Shown here: positions 1 to 5,924 of the stretch, piece after piece
Layout: every line of letters begins with the position of its first letter
Numbering within the stretch: position 1 is the stretch's first letter
Assembly: GCA_013331315.1 (NCBI GenBank)
Contig: DUGQ01000072.1
Location: forward strand, 9,987 to 17,827
Source: Thermoplasmata archaeon
GTDB taxonomy: Archaea; Thermoplasmatota; Thermoplasmata; UBA10834
Direction of reading: 5' to 3'
DNA length: 7,841 nucleotides
Translations under genes and position numbers: made by a program
The notes under the pieces: model-generated
The model's input: the letters and a program-made list of their open reading frames with translations, nothing else
Told to the model about the DNA's origin: nothing
The model's database searches: none

Positions 1-2
1 GA

Positions 3-1034
3 TACCTGAGATACGGCGGGGGCGACTGGGTCGTCGTGGTGGACCATGACGCGTCCGAAGTCCTCCAGCCCGTGGAGGACCTGAGGGCCAACATAATCGC
101 CGCGTCCGTGCTGGTCGTCGTCGCGTCCATGGCCGTCTACGGACTGTTCGCGCATTCAATATCCACGCGGATCCGCACCCTCGCCGCCGTCGCGGACAGG
201 TACTCCGACGGAGACCTAGACGCCCGCGTGGAGATGGGCTCCTCGGACGAGATAGGGCAGCTGGCCGCGGCCTTCAACGAGATGGCCGAGGAACTCTCGG
301 TCCTGTACCACGACCTCGAGGGCAGGGTCAAGGCCCGAACGGACGAGCTCGAGAAGGCGACCGCGAAGCTGCGCCTCCTGGGGTCGATCACACGCCACGA
401 CGCGCTGAACCAGGTGGCGGTCATCAAGGGCTGGGTCACGATCGTGGAGGAGATGGTCGACGACGAGGAGGCCCTCAGGAAGCTCGAGAAGATATCGGAG
501 GCGTCGACGAACCTGGAGCGGTACCTCGAGTTCACGGGCGTCTACGAGCGCGTCGGGGTCAAGGAGCCGGAGTGGATGGACATGGGCAAGGCCGTGACGC
601 ACAGCCTGTTCGGCCTCGGGCCGCAGGAGTTCGAACTCCACAACGGCCTCGCCGGCGTCACGGTGTACTCGGACCCGATGGTGCCGAAGGTCTTCCGGAA
701 CCTCGTGGACAACTCGCTCAAGCACGGGGAGGGCGTGAGCAGGATATCGTTCACCTACGAGGAGGACCCGGACGGCCTCGTCATAGTGTATGAGGACGAT
801 GGCGTGGGCATCCCGACCGAGCTGAAGGAGAAGGTGTTCGAGAGGACAGGCCAGGTCGGGCGGATATCGTTCGGGCTGTACCTCTCGAGGGCCATACTGG
901 GCATCACCGGCATGGCCATGACCGAGACGGGCACGCCCGGCAAGGGCGCCCGGTTCGAGATACGCGTCCCGAAGGGGTACTACAGGATCGAGCCAGCGCC
1001 CTCAAAGGACGAGAAAGACAGGGAAACGGTTTGA
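3..1034 (+). CDS. Membrane sensor histidine kinase, 5' end cut by window edge
   Basis: This is the C-terminal 343 residues of a two-component sensor kinase, which autophosphorylates on His and passes the phosphate to a response regulator. The frame is open to the left edge, so the true start and most of the extracellular sensor lie outside; a GTG at 36 is internal. Visible in order (residue 1 at base 3): the end of a Cache-like periplasmic domain (WVVVVDHD), one membrane helix at about 29-50, a HAMP linker at about 50-102, a coiled-coil stretch, an H-box SITRHDALNQ with the likely phospho-His at 132 (bases 396-398), an N-box FRNLVDNSLKHG near 231-242, a G1 box EDDGVGIP near 264-271, and a GLYLS G2-like segment near 291-295. 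The RHDxxNQ H-box is a form often seen in euryarchaeal kinases. All key catalytic boxes are present. The ligand is unknown. The gene ends at TGA and converges on the mttB-like gene; no response regulator is visible. Confidence 0.9.
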   Translation, partial: YLRYGGGDWVVVVDHDASEVLQPVEDLRANIIAASVLVVVASMAVYGLFAHSISTRIRTLAAVADRYSDGDLDARVEMGSSDEIGQLAAAFNEMAEELSVLYHDLEGRVKARTDELEKATAKLRLLGSITRHDALNQVAVIKGWVTIVEEMVDDEEALRKLEKISEASTNLERYLEFTGVYERVGVKEPEWMDMGKAVTHSLFGLGPQEFELHNGLAGVTVYSDPMVPKVFRNLVDNSLKHGEGVSRISFTYEEDPDGLVIVYEDDGVGIPTELKEKVFERTGQVGRISFGLYLSRAILGITGMAMTETGTPGKGARFEIRVPKGYYRIEPAPSKDEKDRETV

Positions 1035-1068
1035 GAGAAAGGGTTTTCGGCCCGAGACCCGCCCGGGC

Positions 1069-2535
1069 TCACTTCGCGGGTATGTTCTTCTCGGCTTCCT
1101 TGACGATCGACGCGAGCTCCTTCCTGATGTCCTCGTCGAGAGGCTCGACCTCATGGGTCTTCAGGATGTCCTTCGCCTTCTCCCTCGCGTGGTCCGCGGC
1201 GTTCTTGCCGCCCGCAGCCTTCCAGACCTTGTAGGGCTGTCCGTCCGTCACCATGGGCTGCCACATGTCCCTCGCGTGGTCTATCGTGTGCTTCTTCCCC
1301 ATGAAGTGCCCCTCCTGGCCGACCGCCATGATCGTGTCGAGCGCGAGCGTGTCGTCGTTGACGGCCACGCCCTTGAGCATGTCCGCCATCATCGTGAACA
1401 TCTCGTGGTCGATGATCAGCTGCTCGTACGACAGGGTCATCCAGTTCTCCAGCAGGCCCGGGCCCGAGGTCATGTCCGCGCCCGAGAGGTACGCTATGAA
1501 CGCGGAGAACGCCTTCTCGTACCCCGCCTGCACGTCCGGCGCCTTCGAGCACGAGCCCCAGCCACCGATGAATATCGGTATCTTGTAGTACCGGGACATC
1601 TGCACGTGCGCCGCGCGCACCATGTTCGCCGCGGGGAACAGGCCTTCCATCAGTCCCGTCTGCACGTCCATCGCCATCGGCTCGGAGCTGTAGCAGAGCG
1701 GGGAGCCGGGCGCCGCGAGCTGGAGCACGGTCGCGAGCGCAATCACCTGCGCGTTTCCCAGCAACGTCGCTCCCGCCACCGTCATGGGCGCGGTCCCGCC
1801 TACGAGAGGCATCGCCATGAGCAGCGGCGGACAGCCCCTCTTGCTGAACTCTATGGCGGCGTCCGTCGTCATGCCCAGCACGAGCGGGGAGGTCGTGCAC
1901 GTGAGGTTCGATATGATCGGCCGCCTCTTCAGCTCCTTCTCGCCGCCGACTATCGCGGCCGCCATCTTGAGCTGGTAGATCGCCTCCTCCCTCTTGTAGG
2001 TCGACCCGGTCGTGTAGTGCTTCGAGCAGTTCTCCATGGACACCTGGAACTCGTGCACCGTGTGCGCGTGCTCCGGCACGTCCAGGGGCGTCACGAGCGG
2101 GTTGTACATGTGCATCATCGGGAGGTAGTCGACGACCTTCGCCGACTCGCCAACGTCCTTCTTCGTCGAGGGCCTCCTCTCGCCCGTCTCGAGGTCGATC
2201 GTCTGCAGGCCGACGCCGTCCGTGCACGTGTAGCAGTGCCTTCCGTCGAGGACGAAGTCCTTCTTGCTGTCCCTCGAGGCTATCCTGACCGGGCGCTTGC
2301 ACTTCCTCATCATCTCCTCGACGAGGTAGCTGGGTATCTTGCACACCTTCGTGTTCTCGTCCACGTCCGCGCCCGCGTCCTTGAGTAGCTGCCTCCCCTG
2401 GTCGCTCGTGACCTTGATGCCCATGTGCTCGAGCAGGTAGAGGGAGTTGACGTGTATCGCCTCGGCGCCCACCTGGTCCATGACCTCGAGCCTCTTCATG
2501 CCGAAGAGGCCCCTCTTGATGTCCTTCGCGGCCAT
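1069..2535 (-). CDS. MttB-family (COG5598) corrinoid methyltransferase, non-pyrrolysine
   Basis: A 488-residue member of the trimethylamine methyltransferase superfamily, expected to be a cytoplasmic TIM-barrel enzyme that moves a methyl group from an N-methylated (often quaternary amine) substrate to the Co(I) corrinoid protein encoded just upstream. Family features seen: an N-terminal LLEHMGIKV/LLKDAGADVDE region (about 34-60), TIDLETGERRPSTKKD (112-127), the barrel segment MENCSKH (167-173), GGTAPMTVAG (246-255), AAPGSPLCYSSEP (274-286), the GGWGSCSKAPDVQAGYE loop (324-340) and a C-terminal EVEPLDEDI end. Length matches the family (about 470-500). No in-frame UAG occurs; characterised archaeal MttB carries pyrrolysine near residue 334, so this is a non-Pyl member like MtgB. 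Start: ATG at 2535, 5 bases after the corrinoid protein's TGA, preceded by a purine-rich GTGAGG. The frame stays open upstream to 2628, but that part overlaps the corrinoid gene and looks like shadow. The substrate cannot be read from sequence. Confidence 0.93.
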   Translation of the reverse strand: MAAKDIKRGLFGMKRLEVMDQVGAEAIHVNSLYLLEHMGIKVTSDQGRQLLKDAGADVDENTKVCKIPSYLVEEMMRKCKRPVRIASRDSKKDFVLDGRHCYTCTDGVGLQTIDLETGERRPSTKKDVGESAKVVDYLPMMHMYNPLVTPLDVPEHAHTVHEFQVSMENCSKHYTTGSTYKREEAIYQLKMAAAIVGGEKELKRRPIISNLTCTTSPLVLGMTTDAAIEFSKRGCPPLLMAMPLVGGTAPMTVAGATLLGNAQVIALATVLQLAAPGSPLCYSSEPMAMDVQTGLMEGLFPAANMVRAAHVQMSRYYKIPIFIGGWGSCSKAPDVQAGYEKAFSAFIAYLSGADMTSGPGLLENWMTLSYEQLIIDHEMFTMMADMLKGVAVNDDTLALDTIMAVGQEGHFMGKKHTIDHARDMWQPMVTDGQPYKVWKAAGGKNAADHAREKAKDILKTHEVEPLDEDIRKELASIVKEAEKNIPAK

Positions 2536-2540
2536 CGGCC

Positions 2541-3200
2541 TCACGCCCCCTTCCCCGCGAGCTCCTTCGCGGTCTCCACTGCCGTGCCGGCGTCGGACGA
2601 GTAGGTCGCGCCTATCTCGGCCGCCCATTCCTCGGAGACCGCCGCTCCACCGACCATCATCGGCGCCTTCACGCCAGCGCCCCGCAGGGCGTCCATGAGC
2701 TCCTTCTGCATGCCCACGGTCGTGGTCATCAGCGACGACGCGCCGACTATGCCAGCTCCGACTTCCTTCGCCTTCTCGACGAACAGCTCGTTCGCGGCGT
2801 CCTTGCCTATGTCGTGCACCTCGAACCCGCCGGCCTCGAGCATGATCTTCACGAGGTTCTTGCCTATGTCGTGTATGTCCCCGGCGACGGTGCCGAGCAC
2901 GACCTGGGCTATTACGTTCCTCTTGCCCGCGACCTTCTTCAGCTCAGGCTCGAGCACCTTGATCGCCCCGCCCATTATCTCGGCGGCGTAGATCAGCTCG
3001 ACCACGAACATCTCCTTCCGGCCGAACTTCTCGCCGACCTCTCGGATGCCCTTCGCGAGGCCGTCCTCTATCGCCTCGACCGGGTCCACGCCCGCGGCGA
3101 GGGCCTTCTTGGCCGCCTCCACGGCCGCCTCCTCCTGGAGGGTCTTCACGCTGTTCTCTAGCTCACTGATTATCGCCTTCTTCTCAGCTTCATCGGCCAT
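2541..3200 (-). CDS. Methylamine-type corrinoid protein (MttC/MtbC/MtmC family)
   Basis: A complete 219-residue cobalamin-binding methyl carrier. It accepts a methyl group on cobalt from a substrate-specific methyltransferase and hands it to a second methyltransferase. Residues 1-90 form the helical cap domain (EDGLAKGIREVGEKFGRKEMF, with VVELIYAAEIM after it). Residues about 95-219 form the Rossmann-like B12 domain with the DxHxxG signature GDIHDIGKNLV; His110 is the predicted lower cobalt ligand. The other two loops that grip the nucleotide tail are visible as SSLMTTTV (155-162) and MVGGAAVSEEWA (182-193). Length is typical (about 210-220). The ATG at 3200 is supported by an AGGTGAT Shine-Dalgarno site 6 bases upstream. 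It is the first gene of a two-gene operon with the mttB-like gene 5 bases downstream, the usual C-before-B pairing. Which of MttC, MtbC or MtgC-like it is cannot be decided, so no symbol is given. It may also serve the divergent second methyltransferase (inference). Confidence 0.96.
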   Translation of the reverse strand: MADEAEKKAIISELENSVKTLQEEAAVEAAKKALAAGVDPVEAIEDGLAKGIREVGEKFGRKEMFVVELIYAAEIMGGAIKVLEPELKKVAGKRNVIAQVVLGTVAGDIHDIGKNLVKIMLEAGGFEVHDIGKDAANELFVEKAKEVGAGIVGASSLMTTTVGMQKELMDALRGAGVKAPMMVGGAAVSEEWAAEIGATYSSDAGTAVETAKELAGKGA

Positions 3201-3206
3201 CTCTCT

Positions 3207-3213
3207 ATCACCT
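3207..3213 (-). promoter_or_regulatory. Shine-Dalgarno site of the corrinoid protein gene
   Basis: On the minus strand this reads AGGTGAT, a direct match to the archaeal anti-SD complement GGAGGTGATC, 6 bases before the ATG at 3200. It fixes the start of the corrinoid protein and shows that the mRNA has a leader. Confidence 0.8.
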
Positions 3214-3254
3214 TTTATGCGTCAATTCCTGTGGAAAGGCGAAGAAAACCGCCC

Positions 3255-3262
3255 TTTTTATC
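3255..3262 (-). promoter_or_regulatory. Candidate TATA box of the corrinoid protein-mttB operon
   Basis: The minus strand reads GATAAAAA inside TTATTCGATAAAAAGGG, an AT-rich island in GC-rich DNA. With the usual archaeal spacing of about 25 bases, transcription would start near 3230, giving a leader of about 30 bases that contains the Shine-Dalgarno site. The call rests on composition and spacing only. Confidence 0.45.
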
Positions 3263-3303
3263 GAATAAGAGGTTTCTGGGTGGAAAATCAAGTGTCGGCG
3301 GCG

Positions 3304-3429
3304 CTAGCTCCCGACCTGCAGCCCCGCCCCCGAGTGCATCAGCAGCCGGAGGAACACGGGGTCCATGCGGCATGGCTGCTGCCGGACGGACCTTCTGCGC
3401 CTCGCACCGCGCCTGGTAGAACGGCTCAT
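3304..3429 (-). CDS. Possible 41-codon ORF or gene remnant in the divergent intergenic region
   Basis: An ATG at 3429 is preceded by GAGGAGATCACT on the minus strand (AGGAG with 6-base spacing), a good archaeal ribosome site. It opens a 41-residue frame ending in TAG: a very Arg-rich first half (RRGARRRRSVRQQ) and then MDPVFLRLLMHSGAGLQVGS. Third positions are about 88% G+C, as in real genes here. A second minus-strand frame over the same DNA (open from about 3475 to 3215) also has coding-like third positions, but only over its first part (HYEPFYQARCEAQK). This looks like either a tiny real gene or a frameshifted remnant of a longer one. No family is recognised. The block is sharply bounded by AT-rich DNA on both sides. 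It lies upstream of, and on the same strand as, the corrinoid operon, so a leader peptide role is conceivable but unproven. Confidence 0.27.
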   Translation of the reverse strand: MSRSTRRGARRRRSVRQQPCRMDPVFLRLLMHSGAGLQVGS

Positions 3430-3510
3430 AGTGATCTCCTCGCTTCCCCCTAAGCATGTGGTTCGCATGGAGCACGCGTGCGCGTGTTCGTTTTTCCGTA
3501 ACGAGCCGAC

Positions 3511-3526
3511 CATACTTAAAATTTCA
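3511..3526 (-). promoter_or_regulatory. Candidate BRE/TATA element facing the corrinoid operon
   Basis: On the minus strand this reads TGAAATTTTAAGTATG, with an A-rich BRE-like part followed by a TATA-like TTTTAAGTAT. A transcript starting near 3488 would carry the small ORF at 3429 and run on towards the corrinoid gene. It is a weak call based only on resemblance and spacing. Confidence 0.3.
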
Positions 3527-3546
3527 CGGTCTTCGACGCTGAAATT
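3520..3546. repeat. 7-base inverted repeat with 13-base spacer, possible operator
   Basis: AATTTCA at 3520-3526 and TGAAATT at 3540-3546 are perfect inverted copies. Their centres are 20 bases apart, about two helical turns, which suits a dimeric regulator. The site lies about 20 bases before the proposed TATA box of the plus-strand mttB-like gene. Alternatively the arms are simply two divergent BRE/TATA starts, since each begins TGAAATT in its own direction. Confidence 0.35.
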
Positions 3547-3565
3547 AACAAAACGTTCGGAAAAC

Positions 3566-3575
3566 GATTTTAATG
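3566..3575 (+). promoter_or_regulatory. Candidate TATA box of the second mttB-like gene
   Basis: GATTTTAATG follows the purine-rich GGAAAAC, a plausible BRE/TATA pair. Transcription would start near 3595-3600, leaving a leader of about 40 bases that includes the ribosome site at 3623. Another AT-rich candidate (AAATTAAC, from 3542) lies just upstream. Confidence 0.45.
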
Positions 3576-3622
3576 GGGTCCAACATCACCCAATCAGCCC
3601 CGAGTGTTGCTTAGGAGGGGTT

Positions 3623-3632
3623 GGAGGTGGTC
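3623..3632 (+). promoter_or_regulatory. Shine-Dalgarno site of the second mttB-like gene
   Basis: GGAGGTGGTC differs at one base from the full archaeal consensus GGAGGTGATC. Its GGAGG core lies in good position before the ATG at 3638, so it decides this start against the in-frame extension that is open back to 3365. Confidence 0.85.
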
Positions 3633-3637
3633 TCCAG

Positions 3638-5071
3638 ATGGCAGTCGCGCGACTTAAGTTCATGAACAAGGACGAAGAGGAGTTTGTACACGAGCAGAGC
3701 CTGAAGAGCCTTCGGACGCTGGGCGTCATGGTCAAGAACGACCGTGTGCTCAAGATCCTGAAGGACGCCGGCGCGTCGGTCGACGAGTCGAAGGGGATCG
3801 CCAAGATATCCGAGGACATGGTCAACGACGCGGTCGAGAAGGCGCCCAAGAGCTTCGTCCTGGGTGCGCGCGACCCGAGGCACGACAAGAAGGTGCCCGT
3901 GGAGACCCACTCGTGGATGGCGACCACCGGGCTCGCGGTGTACACGCGCGACCTCGAGACTGGGGAGAGGCGGCCGACCACGGACCAGGACCTGGCGAAC
4001 TTCTCGAGGCTCGCGGACGCGCTCGACCCGGTCGACATCTGCTGGACCACGGTCACCGCGACGGATGTGCAGCAGGAGACGCTCGCCATACGCTCCCTCT
4101 GGACAGCGATGAAGAATTGCACTAAGCATGTGCAGGTCATTCCGGCCGCGAGGGACGGCAGGGACGCCAGGAGGCAGGTCGAGCTCGCGGCGATGGTCGC
4201 GGGCGGGGAGGAGGAACTCAGGAAGCGTCCGCTGTTCAGCGTCATCAGCTGCCCGATAGCGCCTCTCTCGTTCGACAGGGGCCCGGTCGACGCGCAGGTC
4301 GAGTTCGCCAAGGCGGGCATACCGGTCGTGGCGATGTCCATGTCCCTCTCGGGCATGTCGGCCCCGATCACGATGGCGGGGACGATAGTCAATGTCAACA
4401 CGGAGAACCTCGCGAGCATGGTGATTTCGCAGACGGCCGCCCCGGGCGCGCCGTTCATCTACAGCTCCGAGTCCGCGCCCATAGACATGAAGACGGGCAT
4501 CATGGACTACGCATCGCACGCGTTCCCGCTGGTGAGCGCCGGCGTGGCGCAGATGGCGAGGAGGTACGGCGTTCCCACCATGGTCTCCGGCTGGGGCGTC
4601 GAGACGAAGAACCCCGGTCTGGAGCCGTCCTTCAGCCAGGTATACACGAGCGCCATCGGCCCGCTCTGTGGCTCCGACCTGATCTCGGGTGCTGGGAGCG
4701 TCGACGCCGCGAAGGGCGCGTGCCTCGAGCAGGTCGTGATAGACGCATACATGTGGGAGGATGTGAGGGCCGTCATGAAGAAGTACTCGTTCTCAGAGGA
4801 GACCGCGGCCCTGGACGTGGTGGCCGAGGTCGGCCACGCCAACACGTTCCTGAGCCACATACACACCGCCCGCAACTTCAAGAATGAGTTGTACTTCCGA
4901 GACCCGAAGAAGCAGGAGTGGCAGGCGACGAGGTCGACTGCCATGACGCCCGCGGCGAGGGAGGTCGCGAAGCGCCTGCTTGCGGAGCACAAGGTGCCTC
5001 CGATCGACCCCGAGATACTGAGGAAGGGCGACGAGCACATCGCGAGGTACGAGAAGGAGCTCGGGCTGTAG
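3638..5071 (+). CDS. Second, divergent MttB-family corrinoid methyltransferase, non-pyrrolysine
   Basis: A 477-residue MttB-superfamily protein, expected to demethylate an unknown methylated compound onto a corrinoid protein. Family landmarks: LRTLGVMV/LKDAGASVDE (26-50), TRDLETGERRPTTDQD (103-118), MKNCTKH (158-164), GMSAPITMAG (239-248), AAPGAPFIYSSES (267-279), SGWGVETKNPGLEP (317-330), and the end KVPPIDPEI. It is clearly homologous to the gene at 1069-2535 but only moderately similar. The loop after GWG differs: the SCSKAPDVQAGYE stretch of the first paralog is replaced by VETKNPGLEPSFSQV, which suggests another substrate. No UAG interrupts the catalytic domain. The start at 3638 has a near-perfect ribosome site. 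The gene has its own promoter and no corrinoid gene beside it on its strand, so it may borrow the divergent one. It ends in TAG, after which the same frame stays open into the next gene. Confidence 0.92.
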   Translation: MAVARLKFMNKDEEEFVHEQSLKSLRTLGVMVKNDRVLKILKDAGASVDESKGIAKISEDMVNDAVEKAPKSFVLGARDPRHDKKVPVETHSWMATTGLAVYTRDLETGERRPTTDQDLANFSRLADALDPVDICWTTVTATDVQQETLAIRSLWTAMKNCTKHVQVIPAARDGRDARRQVELAAMVAGGEEELRKRPLFSVISCPIAPLSFDRGPVDAQVEFAKAGIPVVAMSMSLSGMSAPITMAGTIVNVNTENLASMVISQTAAPGAPFIYSSESAPIDMKTGIMDYASHAFPLVSAGVAQMARRYGVPTMVSGWGVETKNPGLEPSFSQVYTSAIGPLCGSDLISGAGSVDAAKGACLEQVVIDAYMWEDVRAVMKKYSFSEETAALDVVAEVGHANTFLSHIHTARNFKNELYFRDPKKQEWQATRSTAMTPAAREVAKRLLAEHKVPPIDPEILRKGDEHIARYEKELGL

Positions 5072-5109
5072 GTTCTCGACATCGTCCCCCCTGACCTGCG
5101 GGGAAAACC

Positions 5110-5117
5110 CTATTATC
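5110..5117 (+). promoter_or_regulatory. Candidate TATA box before the six-helix membrane protein
   Basis: CTATTATC follows GGGGAAAACC. Transcription would start near 5140, about 20 bases before the ATG at 5162. This favours separate expression of the membrane protein rather than readthrough from the mttB-like gene, but the box is only a moderate match. Confidence 0.35.
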
Positions 5118-5161
5118 GGGGCGGTGCGTTGCACTCACGGGCATCGACCAGAAGGCGATTC

Positions 5162-5899
5162 ATGAGCGCGGGGAGGGATGCGTCGAGCCGGCCGGGCAAC
5201 GAGCCCTATGCGATAAGGTTCCGAAGGAGCATGTCCCATCTTCAGTCCCTGCACGCGCCCGTCGTGAACGTCTCTCGCAGACGCCGCTCCTCGATGTGGA
5301 CCGGCGAGTTCCCGTTCGCGTCTTTGTCCGTGCTCATCATTCTCGCGAGCCTGTTCCTCCTGTCGATGCATCTCGGCGGATGGACCTGGTCGAGCTGGAC
5401 GTACGCCTTCTCCCTCAGCATCGCCGTGCCGCTCGTCGCGATCGAGGTGCGGAAGAAGGCCGTAATCACGGGCGCCGCCCTGTTCCTCCTCTTCTTCACG
5501 GTCGTGATCGACGCGGGACTGCCGCGGTACTTCGGCTACTCCCCGTCCGATCTCTCGTGGTACGACCTCACGGCCCACTACCTCGGGACGCTCCTGCTCA
5601 CGGTCCTCCTTTGGTCCGTGCTCTGCTGGACCTGGTCCAACGGCGAAGGGCACGTGGAGACCCGCGCCCGATTCTTCGCCGCCGTGATGACCGTCTTGAT
5701 GGTGTCCATGATATTCGAGGTGCTCGAGCTGTCGACCGATTCCCTGCTGGGCTGGGGCAACTCGAGAGGGGTGGTCGACACCGTGGGCGACATGATATTC
5801 GACCTCGCCGGTATCTTCACCGCCGCGATCCTGATAGCGCGGCACAGGTTCATCGCTATACGACGACCGTTCTGGCACAGCGAACCTGTGACGGCCTGA
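5162..5899 (+). CDS. Six-helix integral membrane protein, DUF2238/YjdF-like
   Basis: About 245 residues. A basic, Ser/Arg-rich N-terminal tail of about 50 residues is followed by six hydrophobic segments (counting from 5162: about 54-73, 78-95, 99-119, 135-157, 172-190, 205-225). Conserved-looking polar residues sit in or beside the helices: DLTAHYLGTLLL, FEVLELSTD and GVVDTVGDMIFDLAG. This His/Glu/Asp pattern (H..G, FE.xE, DTxxDM..D..G) resembles the DUF2238/YjdF family of inner-membrane proteins, whose biochemical role I do not know. The start is uncertain: ATG 5162 fits the proposed promoter and the high third-position GC of the tail. ATG 5231 (AAGGAG, but only one base away) and ATG 5295 are alternatives, and the frame is open back to the TAG of the mttB-like gene. 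It converges with the next gene, with a 25-base gap. Confidence 0.75.
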   Translation: MSAGRDASSRPGNEPYAIRFRRSMSHLQSLHAPVVNVSRRRRSSMWTGEFPFASLSVLIILASLFLLSMHLGGWTWSSWTYAFSLSIAVPLVAIEVRKKAVITGAALFLLFFTVVIDAGLPRYFGYSPSDLSWYDLTAHYLGTLLLTVLLWSVLCWTWSNGEGHVETRARFFAAVMTVLMVSMIFEVLELSTDSLLGWGNSRGVVDTVGDMIFDLAGIFTAAILIARHRFIAIRRPFWHSEPVTA

Positions 5900-5924
5900 G
5901 TCTCTCGCGCGTAAGGCCGCTTCT

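Larger units (their letters stand above)
3201..3637. other. Divergent intergenic region between the two methyltransferase units
   Basis: This gap separates the minus-strand corrinoid operon from the plus-strand mttB-like gene. It has three zones. Bases 3201-3290 are AT-rich and carry the TATA-like box and ribosome site of the corrinoid gene. Bases about 3293-3445 are strongly GC-rich, holding the possible small ORF and an 8-base inverted repeat (CAGCAGCC at 3340, GGCTGCTG at 3374). Bases 3480-3580 are AT-rich, with a 7-base inverted repeat and TATA-like boxes pointing both ways. No tRNA or known riboswitch is recognised in it. Confidence 0.7.

Noticed and set aside
1035..1068. Hairpin GCCCG/CGGGC between the kinase and the mttB-like gene as a bidirectional terminator
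   Set aside because: The stem is only 5 bases with a 9-base loop and no T-rich tract follows, so it is not a convincing archaeal terminator.
1151..2388. Long open frames on both strands (397 and 411 codons) across the mttB-like gene
   Set aside because: They are shadows of a gene with very high third-position GC. Their translations are Arg/His/Gly-rich and low in complexity, and the MttB frame has clear family motifs.
2536..2628. N-terminal extension of the minus-strand mttB-like gene to 2628
   Set aside because: It overlaps the end of the corrinoid gene, reads as Arg/Gly-rich shadow, and has no family counterpart; the ATG at 2535 fits the usual N-terminus.
3453..3481. A tRNA-like T-loop (GGTTCGCA) and a 10-base palindrome (GCACGCGTGC, 3472-3481)
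   Set aside because: No acceptor, D or anticodon arms can be built around the GGTTCG, so it is not a tRNA or tRNA-Pyl. The palindrome alone in GC-rich DNA is too weak to call.
3365..3637. 91-codon N-terminal extension of the plus-strand mttB-like gene
   Set aside because: It runs through the promoter and ribosome site; the GGAGGTGG at 3623 and the family N-terminus point to the ATG at 3638.
3586..4519. Minus-strand frames of about 290-300 codons opposite the second mttB-like gene
   Set aside because: They are antisense shadows with no recognisable motifs, lying over a gene with strong homology evidence.
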